The notes below the pieces were generated by a model, which saw only the letters and a program-made list of their open reading frames with translations, ran no database searches and was not told the DNA's origin. Position numbers and translations under genes: made by a program. This document shows, piece after piece, positions 17,917-28,673 of a stretch of DNA of 64,000 nucleotides (positions within the stretch are counted from its first letter, which is position 1; every line of letters starts with the position of its first letter). Origin of the DNA: Bradyrhizobium sp. PSBB068 (GTDB lineage: Bacteria > Pseudomonadota > Alphaproteobacteria > Rhizobiales > Xanthobacteraceae); assembly GCA_016839165.1 (NCBI GenBank), contig CP069300.1, positions 6,768,001 through 6,832,000 of the forward strand, read 5' to 3'.

Positions 17917-19665
17917 TCAAGAGGCCTGTTTGGACGCCAAAAGTTTAGCAAAGTTACGCTTCGCCTTATGGCGCGTCATGAGATCGGCGAGGTAGACCGA
18001 ATGTTGAGCGGCTCCGTGAAGCCGTCTCATCCGCTTGATCATGGCGCATGCGTCGACATAATTGCCCTGTCCACCCATCGCAACTTTGCGTTCCACCAAC
18101 CGGGCGTAGGCCTTCGATGCCTCGGCGGGGAGAGCCGCTTCGCTCGCCTCGGCGAGCTCTTTCATGACGATTTCGCGGCATCCGTGCTCACTGACAGCCA
18201 CCCATGCGTCCGCAAGCAATCCCTCTGCCAGCAGCACGCGAACAAGAACGTCGGCCACGCCGAATATGCCCCATTCCGCTTGCCGGCGAGACTTTTCGGC
18301 TCTGCCCCTCAGTGCGGCGAGGGCCTTGTCGCGGACGAGGACCTGAGCCTCGCGATCGCCGGCGGTGGATTTCAATCGCTGATATAGCTCTACGCTGGGC
18401 TCCCTGACGAACTGCTTCCAGAGCAATCCGTTGGCATCTTCGCCTCGTCCATTGCGCTGAAGGAGACTGCAGGCAAAGAAAACCAGATCCCTGTCTGGCT
18501 TATCCTCGAATTTCCAAAGCCCCTCTTCGGCCCATTTCAGCGCCTCCTGTTCCCTTCCGTGGTCCAGGCACACCTGAGCGACGTCGAGATACCTATGCGC
18601 GGTTGATAGATCACTCGCTCGAATAGCGATGATCCCATCAATATCCTGGTCTCGTTCGGCGAAACGCTCCATCATGGTTCGGAGCGCATATTCTGCGCTG
18701 GACCGAATCTCCGTTCGTCTCCCTCGCCCGGATTTCACCTTCTGCCATGCCTCGGTTGCGAGTCTGCGATATTCTGCAAGCCCGGCCGCGCCGAGGACGT
18801 CTGAATAGGTCTCACTTGCGCCAAAGAAGAAATCCCAGTCGGAGTCGACTTCGCGCTTGAACAGCGTCCTCGCCAACTCGATAGGCTCAGGCTTCGACTG
18901 CTCGCAAGCCGCAAGGTGAATTGCGCAGGCCCGCGCGTAGCAAGCTCCTCCACCGCCATCGGAATCATCAACCTTGGCCAAGGCCTCATCCATTCGCGCA
19001 AAGAAATGTTCGAGCAATTCGAGGACAAGCGATGCTCGCCTGCGTTCGAGCAGAACCGAGATGCGATCAAGAACGCGGTCAATTTCACGAGCCCACTCAC
19101 GCATTCCGCGATATTCGACGGTGCCACGGACCCGCGTCACGTCTGTGATGGCTTTCTTGAGTTGTGCAGCCAGCGTGGCATCGTCGGCGGTGTCGAGCGC
19201 GGCCGATAGCTCCAGCTCCCCAAGCAGCATGGGATCGCGCCGGACGAGTTCGAGAACCATCTCGACAAGACGATCGACACCCTTTGAGCGCAGATGGTCA
19301 CGAAGCTTGCCAAGTCGGCTCGAGGCCTGGGCAAACGCACCCGGTTCCAGGTTGTTGACAGTCAAGGCAACCGCCGTCAGATGCTTGCAGAAGCCCCAAT
19401 CGGCAAATGCCTGGCATGTACAAACACCGGAAAAACTCTTGCCTCGTCCGGCCAACTCGCAGCGATAGAATTCGGTACCGGACACCTGCGCGACCACGCG
19501 GGTCTCGTCGATGGTTATGACCTCCACGCGGCCATCCGCGTGATAAGCGCAGCCCCGAGCGAAGACTTTTTCACCAGCGACCTCCTGCAACGCAGCCATA
19601 TCGAATCGATCGGTCCGAACCACGGCTTCAACGTCGGGGGCCGATCGCTTTCGGGGGCGCACCAT
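17917..19665 (-). CDS. SWIM zinc-finger protein
   Basis: A 582-residue protein from the ATG at 19665; the longer frame upstream lacks a credible start. The SWIM motif CxCx8CxH is clear at residues 82-95 (VCTCQAFADWGFCKHL). The rest, about 110-580, is helical with repeat-like TPR character (for example AQVCLDHGREQEALKWAEEG). SWIM fingers bind nucleic acid or proteins; in bacteria they often accompany SWI2/SNF2 helicases, but none is adjacent (RecQ is 650 bases away). The region has somewhat lower GC than its neighbours, hinting at transfer. Confidence 0.8.
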   Translation of the reverse strand: MVRPRKRSAPDVEAVVRTDRFDMAALQEVAGEKVFARGCAYHADGRVEVITIDETRVVAQVSGTEFYRCELAGRGKSFSGVCTCQAFADWGFCKHLTAVALTVNNLEPGAFAQASSRLGKLRDHLRSKGVDRLVEMVLELVRRDPMLLGELELSAALDTADDATLAAQLKKAITDVTRVRGTVEYRGMREWAREIDRVLDRISVLLERRRASLVLELLEHFFARMDEALAKVDDSDGGGGACYARACAIHLAACEQSKPEPIELARTLFKREVDSDWDFFFGASETYSDVLGAAGLAEYRRLATEAWQKVKSGRGRRTEIRSSAEYALRTMMERFAERDQDIDGIIAIRASDLSTAHRYLDVAQVCLDHGREQEALKWAEEGLWKFEDKPDRDLVFFACSLLQRNGRGEDANGLLWKQFVREPSVELYQRLKSTAGDREAQVLVRDKALAALRGRAEKSRRQAEWGIFGVADVLVRVLLAEGLLADAWVAVSEHGCREIVMKELAEASEAALPAEASKAYARLVERKVAMGGQGNYVDACAMIKRMRRLHGAAQHSVYLADLMTRHKAKRNFAKLLASKQAS

Positions 19666-20107
19666 ATTCACAGCCTGTCGCTCTCGGGAGGTCGATCGCC
19701 ACAATATATCCGACCGCACCAGCCCAGACGAGATTCGAAAAGCCGTCCAGAACGCAGAGAATGACGACCGCCGCCAGTTCGGCCATCCCCGCCGCATGTC
19801 CGCGCAACCTGAGGTCCCGTCTGCCGACCTGTTTCGCCATCCGCCACTGCTGCTGTTCGTGGCGTCACACAACTTCTCCCAACTCGCCTATGCTGTGGAT
19901 GAAACTGTTCCCGTCGCTGCGCAGGGTCCAGCGCCTGGAATGAGGCAGCACCCGGATACCGCAGCCCTTCGCCCCGCGGCATAGGAGCCATACCCGGCCC
20001 GGCCACGCATGCGCTTGCGGGCCGTGCCGCGCTCGCCCTAATCTTTGCATTGCCCGCCCAACGAGGCGCGGCCAAGACATAACGACGACAGAGGGAAGAG
20101 ACGGGCC
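19666..20107. other. Intergenic region without a supported gene
   Basis: This is the divergent region between the SWIM protein and the monooxygenase. A 70-codon minus-strand frame at 19628-19840 contains a hydrophobic stretch (AELAAVVILCVLDGFSN) but overlaps the SWIM start in another frame and has no ribosome-binding site, so it is not called. Nothing else is clear. Confidence 0.4.
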
Positions 20108-21868
<1,761 letters not shown>

Positions 21869-21949
21869 GCCGCAAGCGGTATCCGCGCCGGGATTGCGCA
21901 TGATAGTGTCGCGCCGGCTCGCGTCGCATCGCGCGCCGCACGGGGGACG

Positions 21950-22891
21950 ATGGCCGATACGGCATTGCAGGGATTGGTCGAGCGGATCGGCGCGGATCAC
22001 GTCGTGCGCCGGCTTGGGCTCGAGGCCGCGCACGAGAAGCAACTGATCGGCCAGGGCACGCTGGTGTTCAATGTCGAGAACTGGCGCCTGGCGCCGTGGG
22101 TCGTCACGACTGCGCTCAAGCTGGTCGGCCTCCATGGCCGTGCGCGGCGCAATGCCGACCGGGTCGAGGTGCGGCGCAATCTGGTGATGTCGCCGCGGCT
22201 GCCGGCGGCCTTCGACGGCTTCACCATCCTTCACCTCAGCGATCTCCACGCCGACATCAGCCAGGGCGCGATGCGGCATCTGGCAGACATCGTGCGCTAT
22301 CTGGCTTGCGACATCTGCGTGCTGACCGGCGATTATCGCGGCAAGACGTTCGGCTCGTTCGAGACCAGCCTCGCGCTGATGAAAGACGTCTGCGCGCGGA
22401 TCAAGCGGCCGCTCTACGGCATCCTCGGCAATCACGACAGCATCCGCATGACGCCGGCGCTGGAGGCGATGGGCATCCGGATGCTGTTCAACGAGCACGA
22501 GCCGATCACGCGCGACGGCGCGACGATCCATCTCGCCGGGATCGACGACGCGCATTTCTACCGCACCGACGACATCGCAAAGGCTGCCGCGGCGATCCCG
22601 CGCGAGGCGTTCTCGATCCTGCTCGCACACACCCCGGAATCCTATCGCGCGGCTGCGGCGGCCGGCTTCGACCTGATGCTGAGCGGCCATACCCATGGCG
22701 GCCAGCTCTGCCTGCCCGGCGGCGTCGCGATCAAGCTGGAGGCGCGGCTGCCGCGCCGGATGGGCAAGGGCGCCTGGCGCTTCGGCGAACTCGCCGGCTA
22801 CACGTCGACCGGCGCCGGCACCAGCCTCGCGCCGGTGCGGCTGAATTGCCCGGCGGAGATCACGGTGCATACGCTGCGGCGGCTCGGATGA
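21950..22891 (+). CDS. Metallophosphoesterase (calcineurin-like)
   Basis: A 313-residue protein with the complete metallophosphoesterase motif set: HLSDLHAD, LTGDYRG, GNHDS, LAHTPE and SGHTHGGQ. The C-terminal THGGQLCLPGG form is typical of YkuE/YaeI-like phosphodiesterases, which act on lipids such as UDP-diacylglucosamine. The first 90 residues lack an obvious membrane anchor. It lies 81 bases after the monooxygenase on the same strand and may share its transcript. Confidence 0.85.
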   Translation: MADTALQGLVERIGADHVVRRLGLEAAHEKQLIGQGTLVFNVENWRLAPWVVTTALKLVGLHGRARRNADRVEVRRNLVMSPRLPAAFDGFTILHLSDLHADISQGAMRHLADIVRYLACDICVLTGDYRGKTFGSFETSLALMKDVCARIKRPLYGILGNHDSIRMTPALEAMGIRMLFNEHEPITRDGATIHLAGIDDAHFYRTDDIAKAAAAIPREAFSILLAHTPESYRAAAAAGFDLMLSGHTHGGQLCLPGGVAIKLEARLPRRMGKGAWRFGELAGYTSTGAGTSLAPVRLNCPAEITVHTLRRLG

Positions 22892-22931
22892 GCTCTGATA
22901 CTCCTGCCCTAGGTCGCAGGCGCGCATTGCT

Positions 22932-22966
22932 AAAATATCGAAAACAACACATGCAAAGTAGCTGGC
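22932..22966. repeat. Dispersed repeat AAAATATCGAAAACAA (copy 2)
   Basis: Same 16-mer as at 17317, followed by CACATGCAAAGTAG, in the 259-base gap between the metallophosphoesterase and the HARE-like gene. Copies differ by a few bases beyond the core. Confidence 0.6.
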
Positions 22967-23150
22967 GAGTTGCCGGCCCCTCGCGGGAAAAACCTGTGGC
23001 ACGCGATCGCGAATGGAACTGCCTCCTCACAGGAGGCGGAGGGTTCGAGCACGATCTCTCTTCCGAGCAGCTTGTTCATGCCCAAGAATACAGTGCAAGA
23101 TGCTTGAGCGGCTAGGTATGGAAGATTCCATTAACCATAACGCGCTCGGA

Positions 23151-23696
23151 TCAATCTGCTGTATCTGGCTTCGGCTTACCCCACGGCCAAGGCTGAGGTT
23201 TCTCGGGCTCGGGCTCGGGCGCGGGCGCGGATAAAGGAGGAGATGGAAGGTAACCGACCGCCGCGCACGGCATCCTGGTCAGCCAATAGCCGTGCGGCCG
23301 GAGCCGCACGAACCGATCCTGCATGCGCCAGAGCATCGTACTGAACACCATCTCGGGGTCTTTCCCCTGGATTGTCATCCCATCCCGCGTGACCGCCTTG
23401 AATAACTCGTCACGGGCCATCGGGCGGCCGTTTTGAAGTAGAACCTTTTCCGCCTTATCCCCAACCATATGGCGCGGTGGGTTGAGTAGCCGCAGGCGCG
23501 GCGCGGGCGAGGGAGTTTTCTGAAGTTCGAGCGGTAGCTCTGAGGGGTATGATTGGAACACCGCGTAGTCCGCGATAAAGGTCTTAATCCTCTCTAACTC
23601 CTTACGTTTTTCTTCGATCTGTGCTTGCAATTGATTAATGGCGGCCGCGATCTCGTCTCGCCGCTTCTCAGCGTTCTGTAGCGCGGTATCAGCCAC
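23151..23696 (-). CDS. Coiled-coil plus HARE-HTH-like winged-helix protein
   Basis: A 181-residue protein. Residues 5-45 form a strong coiled coil (AEKRRDEIAAAINQLQAQIE). Residues about 80-140 resemble a HARE-HTH winged helix (KAEKVLLQNGRPMARDELF, then STMLWRMQDRFVRL and GYWL), a DNA- or protein-binding domain also found in restriction and RNA-polymerase-linked proteins. The tail is Pro/Glu-rich. GGAGGAA lies just before the start. It may be a small regulatory or defence-linked protein; no partner gene is adjacent. Confidence 0.7.
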   Translation of the reverse strand: MADTALQNAEKRRDEIAAAINQLQAQIEEKRKELERIKTFIADYAVFQSYPSELPLELQKTPSPAPRLRLLNPPRHMVGDKAEKVLLQNGRPMARDELFKAVTRDGMTIQGKDPEMVFSTMLWRMQDRFVRLRPHGYWLTRMPCAAVGYLPSPPLSAPAPEPEPEKPQPWPWGKPKPDTAD

Positions 23697-23818
23697 GGAT
23701 GTTCCTCCTGTGTTCTAATTCGAATGGTATAACGCGCGGATGGTACATTCAAGAACGTTGTATGCGGGGCTGAATCGTGATTAACTGTGAGCAGTCGAAT
23801 CCTATTCCGGAAACGACT

Positions 23819-23842
23819 ACGGCCACCCGCTCGGGTGGCCGT
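23819..23842 (+). other. Perfect 10-bp hairpin inside the candidate small RNA
   Basis: ACGGCCACCC (23819-23828), loop GCTC, GGGTGGCCGT (23833-23842). It has no T-run, so it is probably a structural element of a transcript rather than its end. Confidence 0.6.
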
Positions 23843-23983
23843 GTGTGGCTCTGACACCAACCAGCGTAGCTCGACGCCGGGAGAAGATCGAGGAAGTCGT
23901 GTCGTTTTACCTGCGCTTCGGCAGAGAAATGGAGAGGGCTGCCACCCGTCTCCAGCCGAGGCTCGGAATATGCCCGACTACCG

Positions 23984-24011
23984 GGGGGCGGAGAAATCCG
24001 CCCCCTTTTTT
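23984..24011 (+). terminator. Strong intrinsic terminator with GAAA tetraloop
   Basis: GGGGGCGGA (23984-23992), loop GAAA, TCCGCCCCC (23997-24005), then six T. This is the clearest Rho-independent terminator in the window, yet no protein gene on the plus strand leads into it. Confidence 0.85.
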
Positions 24012-24285
24012 AGTATGTAAGGTTTTCTCAGGCAAAAGTCAAACTGGATTTAGCGATTTTTGCTGCGAATCCAATATCTTAGCTTAAGAGTCAAAACCTA
24101 ATTGTTTACAATTGGTTAAGAATCACATCGCCAGCGACTTTGCGCTACATTCCTAGCGATTTCCGCTCGCCGTTCTGGGGATGCTTTTCAGCTGTGGCCT
24201 TGCTGACCTCAAGGCTCCGCGACGAGCTAGAGCGACGGCAGCCGGGGTCGTCTCCGACGTCTCGGCTTTGCCGCGAGGCGGCGCG

Positions 24286-24537
24286 CTATTGCGGCTCCCG
24301 AACCGAAGACGGCGCCGGCTCATCCGGATCGCTGAACCAGTAGTGGGATGCGAGGGCGTGGACACCGACGCCGATCAGGAAGATGCCGGCGTACAGCTCG
24401 ATGGTGTGATTCAGCCCCAGCAGACGGGCCCGCAACACCGCGCCCTGCCCCTGGCAGGTCCAGAACCAATGCCCCACGGCGACGATGCCAAGGCCAAGCG
24501 CGGCGATGGCCCGGCCGGCCGCATTCATCATCCTCAC
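24286..24537 (-). CDS. Small two-helix membrane protein, unknown function
   Basis: An 83-residue protein with two hydrophobic helices (about 7-26 and 47-66), separated by a charged loop, and a Pro/Glu-rich tail. There is no named domain. A start at the first or a nearby Met is uncertain. Convergence and overlap with nothing else support it as a real gene, but function cannot be inferred. Confidence 0.55.
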   Translation of the reverse strand: MRMMNAAGRAIAALGLGIVAVGHWFWTCQGQGAVLRARLLGLNHTIELYAGIFLIGVGVHALASHYWFSDPDEPAPSSVREPQ

Positions 24538-24617
24538 GCGATGGTCTCCCGACTCGCCCGGTCCGGACAGAATATCGGGAGAAGATGACTCCGACCTTAC
24601 TCGTGCAAATGCAGCGC

Positions 24618-24651
24618 GTAGTCCGGTGAAGCGCAGCGTAATCCGGGCTAC
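24618..24651. repeat. Short inverted repeat GTAGTCCGG / CCGGGCTAC
   Basis: Imperfect palindrome (GTAGTCCGG, 16 bases, CCGGGCTAC) just downstream of the ACC deaminase gene. It resembles a dispersed REP-like sequence and could fold at the end of that transcript. Confidence 0.45.
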
Positions 24652-24681
24652 GAAGCCATGAAATCAGAAGCCCCGCCGGCC

Positions 24682-25695
24682 TCAGCCGTTGCGGAAGGCG
24701 TAGGCGTAGCCGTTGAGCGCCGGGGCGCCGCCGAGATGGGCATAGAGCACCTTGGATCCGGCCGGGAAGAAGCCCTTCTGCACCAGGTCGATCATGCCCT
24801 GCATCGACTTCCCCTCATAGACGGGGTCGGTGATCATGCCTTCCAGCCGCGCGCTGAGACGGATCGCCGCCTTGGTCTCTTCCGACGGCACGCCATAGGC
24901 GGGATAGGCGTAGTCCTCGATCAGCACGACATCGTCCTTGACGATGTCGCGGCCGAGCTCGACGAGCTCAGCCGTGTTCTGCGCGATCGACAGCACCTGC
25001 GCCTTGGTCTGCGCGGGCGTGAACGAACCGTCGATGCCGATCACGTTGCGCGCGCGGCCATCGGCGGCGAAGCCGACCAGCATGCCGGCATGGGTCGAGC
25101 CGGTCACCGTGCAGACGACGATGTAGTCGAACTTGACGCCGAGCTGGCGCTCCTGCGCGCGCACCTCTTCGGCAAAGCCGACATAGCCGAGCCCGCCATA
25201 TTTGTGCACGGAGGCCCCGGCCGGAATGGCGTAGGGCTTGCCGCCGGCCGCCTTCACCTCCTCGATCGCCTGCTCCCAGCTCTTGCGGATGCCGATGTCG
25301 AAACCTTCGTCGACCAGGCGGACGTCGGCGCCCATCACCCGCGAAAGCAGGATGTTGCCGACGCGGTCATAGACCGCATCCTCGTGCGGCACCCAGCTTT
25401 CCTGCACCAGCCGGCACTTCATGCCGATCTTGGCTGCGACCGCTGCAACCATGCGGGTGTGGTTCGACTGCACGCCGCCGATCGAGACCAGCGTGTCGGC
25501 GTTGGAGGCGATCGCGTCGGGGATGATGTATTCGAGCTTGCGCAGCTTGTTGCCGCCGTAGGCGAGCCCGGAATTGCAATCCTCGCGCTTGGCATAGAGT
25601 TCGACCTTGCCGCCGAGATGCTTTGACAGCCGATCGAGCTTCTCGATGGCGGTCGGCCCGAAGGTGAGCGGATAGCGCGCGAATTTTTCCAGCAT
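24682..25695 (-). CDS. acdS: 1-aminocyclopropane-1-carboxylate deaminase
   Basis: A 337-residue PLP enzyme from [14 protein letters not shown]. It closely follows the characterised Pseudomonas ACC deaminase. The PLP Lys is at 50 ([11 protein letters not shown]), and the residues that separate true ACC deaminase from D-cysteine desulfhydrase are present: Tyr293 and Glu294 (VYEGKS) and Leu321 (YAHLGG). It degrades the plant ethylene precursor ACC to 2-oxobutyrate and ammonia, lowering ethylene around roots and nodules. The divergent Lrp-type gene is the expected regulator. No NifA/sigma-54 promoter was seen upstream. Confidence 0.96.
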   Translation of the reverse strand: MLEKFARYPLTFGPTAIEKLDRLSKHLGGKVELYAKREDCNSGLAYGGNKLRKLEYIIPDAIASNADTLVSIGGVQSNHTRMVAAVAAKIGMKCRLVQESWVPHEDAVYDRVGNILLSRVMGADVRLVDEGFDIGIRKSWEQAIEEVKAAGGKPYAIPAGASVHKYGGLGYVGFAEEVRAQERQLGVKFDYIVVCTVTGSTHAGMLVGFAADGRARNVIGIDGSFTPAQTKAQVLSIAQNTAELVELGRDIVKDDVVLIEDYAYPAYGVPSEETKAAIRLSARLEGMITDPVYEGKSMQGMIDLVQKGFFPAGSKVLYAHLGGAPALNGYAYAFRNG

Positions 25696-25814
25696 GCTGG
25701 CGTCCTCTTTGGTGGTCCGAAACGGCGGCAATCTTTATCACCCTCGACGCGAAAGGTGCGCTCTAACTCGGCAGGTGAAATCGCCCAAGATTGCGCAATT
25801 TCTCACCGATGCTA

Positions 25815-25832
25815 ATATTTCTCTCGAAATAT
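25815..25832. promoter_or_regulatory. Palindrome in the acdS-acdR intergenic region, candidate AcdR site
   Basis: ATATTTC-TCTC-GAAATAT, a perfect 7-bp inverted repeat, lies 24 bases before the regulator's start and about 120 bases before acdS. AT-rich dyads are typical of Lrp/AsnC-family binding. Assignment is by position. Confidence 0.6.
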
Positions 25833-25856
25833 CCGACAAAAATGAGAGATTCTTCC

Positions 25857-26321
25857 ATGCCCGCCGAGCTCGACCGCATCGACCTCAAGATGTTGCGATT
25901 GCTGCAGAAGAATGGCCGACTCAGCAATGCCGAGCTGGCCGATCAGGTCGGCGTCAGCCCCGCGACCTGCCATCGCCGCACGCAGGCGCTGTTCGACGAG
26001 GGTTATGTCAGCAGCGTGCGCGCCATGGTGGCGCCGCGCAAGCTCGGCAAAGGCACGCTGGTCATGGTCGGCGTCGTGCTCGACCGCTCGACGCCGGAAA
26101 GCTTTGCCAGCTTCGAGCAGGCGGTGGCGAAACTGAAATGCGTGCTCGACTGCCACCTCGTCGCCGGTGACTTCGACTACTTCCTCAAGATCCGCGCCGG
26201 CGACATGGAGGATTTCAACCGCATCCATGGCGACCAGCTGATCGCACTGCCCGGCGTGCGGCAGACCCGGACCTTCTTCGTGATGAAGGAGGTGGTGGAC
26301 AATGCGGCGCTGGAGTTTTGA
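25857..26321 (+). CDS. acdR: Lrp/AsnC-family regulator of ACC deaminase (AcdR-like)
   Basis: A 154-residue protein from MPAELDRIDLKMLRLLQ (another ATG at 25842 is possible). The N-terminal helix-turn-helix (LDRIDLKMLRLLQKNGRLS ... GVSPATCHRRTQAL) and C-terminal RAM ligand-binding domain (CVLDCHLVAGDFDYFLKIR) match Lrp-type regulators. It is divergent from acdS, as acdR is in Pseudomonas, where it activates acdS with ACC-responsive partners. The palindrome between the two genes is the likely operator. The symbol rests on context. Confidence 0.88.
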   Translation: MPAELDRIDLKMLRLLQKNGRLSNAELADQVGVSPATCHRRTQALFDEGYVSSVRAMVAPRKLGKGTLVMVGVVLDRSTPESFASFEQAVAKLKCVLDCHLVAGDFDYFLKIRAGDMEDFNRIHGDQLIALPGVRQTRTFFVMKEVVDNAALEF

Positions 26322-26556
26322 GCCTGCACCAGCGGCCGCCCATGCTGACGCGCGTCATCGGCTCCGGTCTTATCCGTCACGTCGAGCGCCGAAATCGCGC
26401 CCTGGCACGAAGCGGAGGTAAGCTGCAGGATCCGCCCGGCTCACCGAGAAGAGTAATCCTTTCATCCGACTTGATGGGGCGTGCAAACGAGCGCAGTCTT
26501 CCCAGGAATCTCCACGGGGTTGCTGGCGGGGGAGGTTCATCCGCGGGTGACGGCTC

Positions 26557-27711
26557 ATGAACGCCACGGCGATGAAATTGGTCATAGCGTTGGTGGCACT
26601 TGCCGCCGCCGGCACGGCCGTTTTCGTGTTTGGCGTCCGCCAAAGCCAGCAAATTCCGGGCACGGGCACGCCTTTGATGGCGGCGGCGCCATCCGCGCCG
26701 GGGGCTCCCGCACGAGACCAGCGCCAGGCGGCGTTGGCGAAGGTGCAGACCGACACCGCAGCCCTGGCCGACGCGCTCGCAGGACCGACGCCGGCACCTG
26801 ATGGCAACACGTTGCCGGAGTTCGACGTCGTCAACGTCGAGCCGACCGGCGAGACCGTCGTCGCCGGCCGGGCGCTGCCTGATGCGACGGTGGAATTGCT
26901 GCGCAACGGCGAGGTGTACGATCGCGCGGTGGCGGACAAATCCGGCCAGTTCGTCATGGTCCCGCGCCCGCTGCCGCCGGGAAACCACGACCTGACCCTG
27001 CGCATCATGCGTGACGGCAAGCAGGTGACCTCGAAGCAGAGCGTGGCGGTGGCGCTCGAGGCCGCGGCAAGGGAGCGTCCGATGGTGGCGCTGATGACCC
27101 CGGACACGCCGGTCCGGGTGCTGTCGCAACCCGGCGCCACGGCATCGGCTGCGGGGAAGATGGCTATTGAGGCGGTCGAGACCGAACCGGGCGGCAAACT
27201 CCATGTGAGCGGTCAGGCCGCTCCCGGCGCGACCGTCAGGCTCTACCTCAACGGCAGCCCGATCACGTCTGCCACGGCCGACCAGACGGGACGCCTCTCG
27301 GTCACGATCAACAAGGGCGTGACGCCCGGCGACTATCGGATCCGGCTTGACGAGGTCGACCCCGGTTCCGGCAAGGTCCGCGCGCGTGCCGAGGTGCCGT
27401 TCAATGTTCCGGACACGACGACGACGGCATCGATCCCGGCGTCGGCAGCGTCGTCCACCGGTGCAGGCACGGTCACGCCGCAGCTCGCGACGGCAGCCAC
27501 CACCGCTTCTGAAGCGAGCTCGCCGTCCACGGTGATCGTGCCGAAGATCACCACGACCACCGTGACCCGCGGCGACAGCCTGTGGCGGATCAGCCAACGT
27601 GCATTGGGCACCGGGCAACGCTACGCGGTGATCTATCGCGCCAACTCGCAGCAGATCCGCAATCCGAACCTGATCTATCCGGGCCAGGTCTTCGTTCTAC
27701 CGACACGGTAA
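26557..27711 (+). CDS. LysM-domain protein with N-terminal membrane anchor
   Basis: A 384-residue protein. A single hydrophobic anchor is at residues 6-26 (KLVIALVALAAAGTAVFVFG). Two Ig-like or carboxypeptidase-regulatory-like segments follow (about 85-165 and 205-285: TVVAGRALPDATVELLRNG and KLHVSGQAAPGATVRLYLNG are internal repeats), then a Ser/Thr linker and a C-terminal LysM (TVTRGDSLWRISQRALG ... NLIYPGQVFVLP). It should face the periplasm and bind peptidoglycan. This architecture is common in Bradyrhizobium; function is not defined. Confidence 0.85.
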   Translation: MNATAMKLVIALVALAAAGTAVFVFGVRQSQQIPGTGTPLMAAAPSAPGAPARDQRQAALAKVQTDTAALADALAGPTPAPDGNTLPEFDVVNVEPTGETVVAGRALPDATVELLRNGEVYDRAVADKSGQFVMVPRPLPPGNHDLTLRIMRDGKQVTSKQSVAVALEAAARERPMVALMTPDTPVRVLSQPGATASAAGKMAIEAVETEPGGKLHVSGQAAPGATVRLYLNGSPITSATADQTGRLSVTINKGVTPGDYRIRLDEVDPGSGKVRARAEVPFNVPDTTTTASIPASAASSTGAGTVTPQLATAATTASEASSPSTVIVPKITTTTVTRGDSLWRISQRALGTGQRYAVIYRANSQQIRNPNLIYPGQVFVLPTR

Positions 27712-27849
27712 GGCCGGAACGCCGCCAGGCCAGCGCGGCAACACCATTTCACCGAGGCCATGCTAAGGACGCAGAGGCCGGGTGAACGGCCTGCGCGCGA
27801 CAAACCCCAGATCTGGCGTAGCCGTGCGCGCCACCCTAGATGAGCCCGC

Positions 27850-28653
27850 ATGCCCCACCCCGCCCTCGAGGATTTCGTCGCCGGCCACCAGCGCCTGTTC
27901 GTCCTGACCGGGGCCGGCTGCAGCACCAATTCCGGCATTCCCGATTATCGCGACAGCGACGGCAACTGGAAGCGGACGCGGCCGGTCACGATCCAGGCAT
28001 TTCTGGGGGAGGCGACGACGCGGCAGCGCTATTGGGCGCGCAGCATGGTCGGCTGGCGGCGGTTCGGCCGGGCGATGCCGAATGGTGCGCATCGCGCGCT
28101 GGCAAACCTGGAGCAACAAGGGCGTTGCGAGCTGCTCTTGACCCAGAATGTCGACCGCCTGCACCAGGCTGCGGGCAGCCGGCGCGTGATCGACCTGCAC
28201 GGCCGGCTCGACGTGGTGCGCTGCCTCGGCTGCGGCGCCACGATGCCGCGCGAGCGGTTTCAGGGCGAACTTGCACGGCTGAACCCTGCCTGGCTCGCGC
28301 TCGATGCCACTGATGCGCCCGATGGCGACGCCGATCTCGAGCAGGATTTTTCGTCATTCGTGGTGCCGGCCTGCGAGGTCTGCGGCGGCGTGCTGAAACC
28401 CGACGTGGTGTTCTTCGGCGAGAACGTGCCGCGCGACACGGTCGCGTCGGCACAATCCCATCTCGAGCAGGCCGACGCGTTGCTCGTCGTCGGCTCCTCG
28501 CTGATGGTCTATTCCGGCTTCCGCTTCGTCCGGATGGCGGAGCAGCGCGGCCTGCCGATCGCCGCCGTCAATCTCGGCCGCACCCGCGCCGACGAGCTGC
28601 TGACGCTCAAGGTCGAGGACCAGTGCGAAGCGGCGCTGGCGTTTTTGCTGTAG
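27850..28653 (+). CDS. Sir2-family NAD-dependent protein deacetylase
   Basis: A 267-residue sirtuin: NAD-binding LTGAGCSTNSGIPDYRD, TQNVDRLHQAAG, catalytic His117 in VIDLHGRL, and zinc Cys pairs CLGC (125/128) and CEVC near 180, then GENVPRDTV and VVGSSLMVYSG. It should remove acyl groups from protein lysines in the cytoplasm. The cobB symbol is not given because this class is longer than, and distinct from, enterobacterial CobB. Monocistronic. Confidence 0.92.
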   Translation: MPHPALEDFVAGHQRLFVLTGAGCSTNSGIPDYRDSDGNWKRTRPVTIQAFLGEATTRQRYWARSMVGWRRFGRAMPNGAHRALANLEQQGRCELLLTQNVDRLHQAAGSRRVIDLHGRLDVVRCLGCGATMPRERFQGELARLNPAWLALDATDAPDGDADLEQDFSSFVVPACEVCGGVLKPDVVFFGENVPRDTVASAQSHLEQADALLVVGSSLMVYSGFRFVRMAEQRGLPIAAVNLGRTRADELLTLKVEDQCEAALAFLL

Positions 28654-28673
28654 TTGGCTGCGCTAACGGTTCG

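Larger units (their letters stand above)
23740..24011 (+). ncRNA. Candidate small RNA ending at an intrinsic terminator
   Basis: A strong terminator at 23984-24011 closes a stretch with no credible protein. A perfect 10-bp hairpin lies inside (23819-23842). The only overlapping plus-strand frame (GTG at 23845) runs 76 bases through the terminator, so it is unlikely to be translated. The 5' end is a guess. The remainder of the 23697-24285 gap, after 24011, is AT-rich with no gene. Confidence 0.35.

Noticed and set aside
19628..19840. A 70-codon minus-strand frame with a hydrophobic stretch
   Set aside because: It overlaps the SWIM gene start in another frame, has no ribosome-binding site and no family match I recognise.
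23785..23815. A T-arm-like sequence (AGTCGAATCCTATTCCGG) suggesting a tRNA fragment or attachment site
   Set aside because: No matching acceptor, anticodon arm or second copy was found, so it is treated as chance.
23845..24087. An 80-codon frame starting GTG in the candidate small RNA region
   Set aside because: It reads straight through a strong terminator and lacks a ribosome-binding site.
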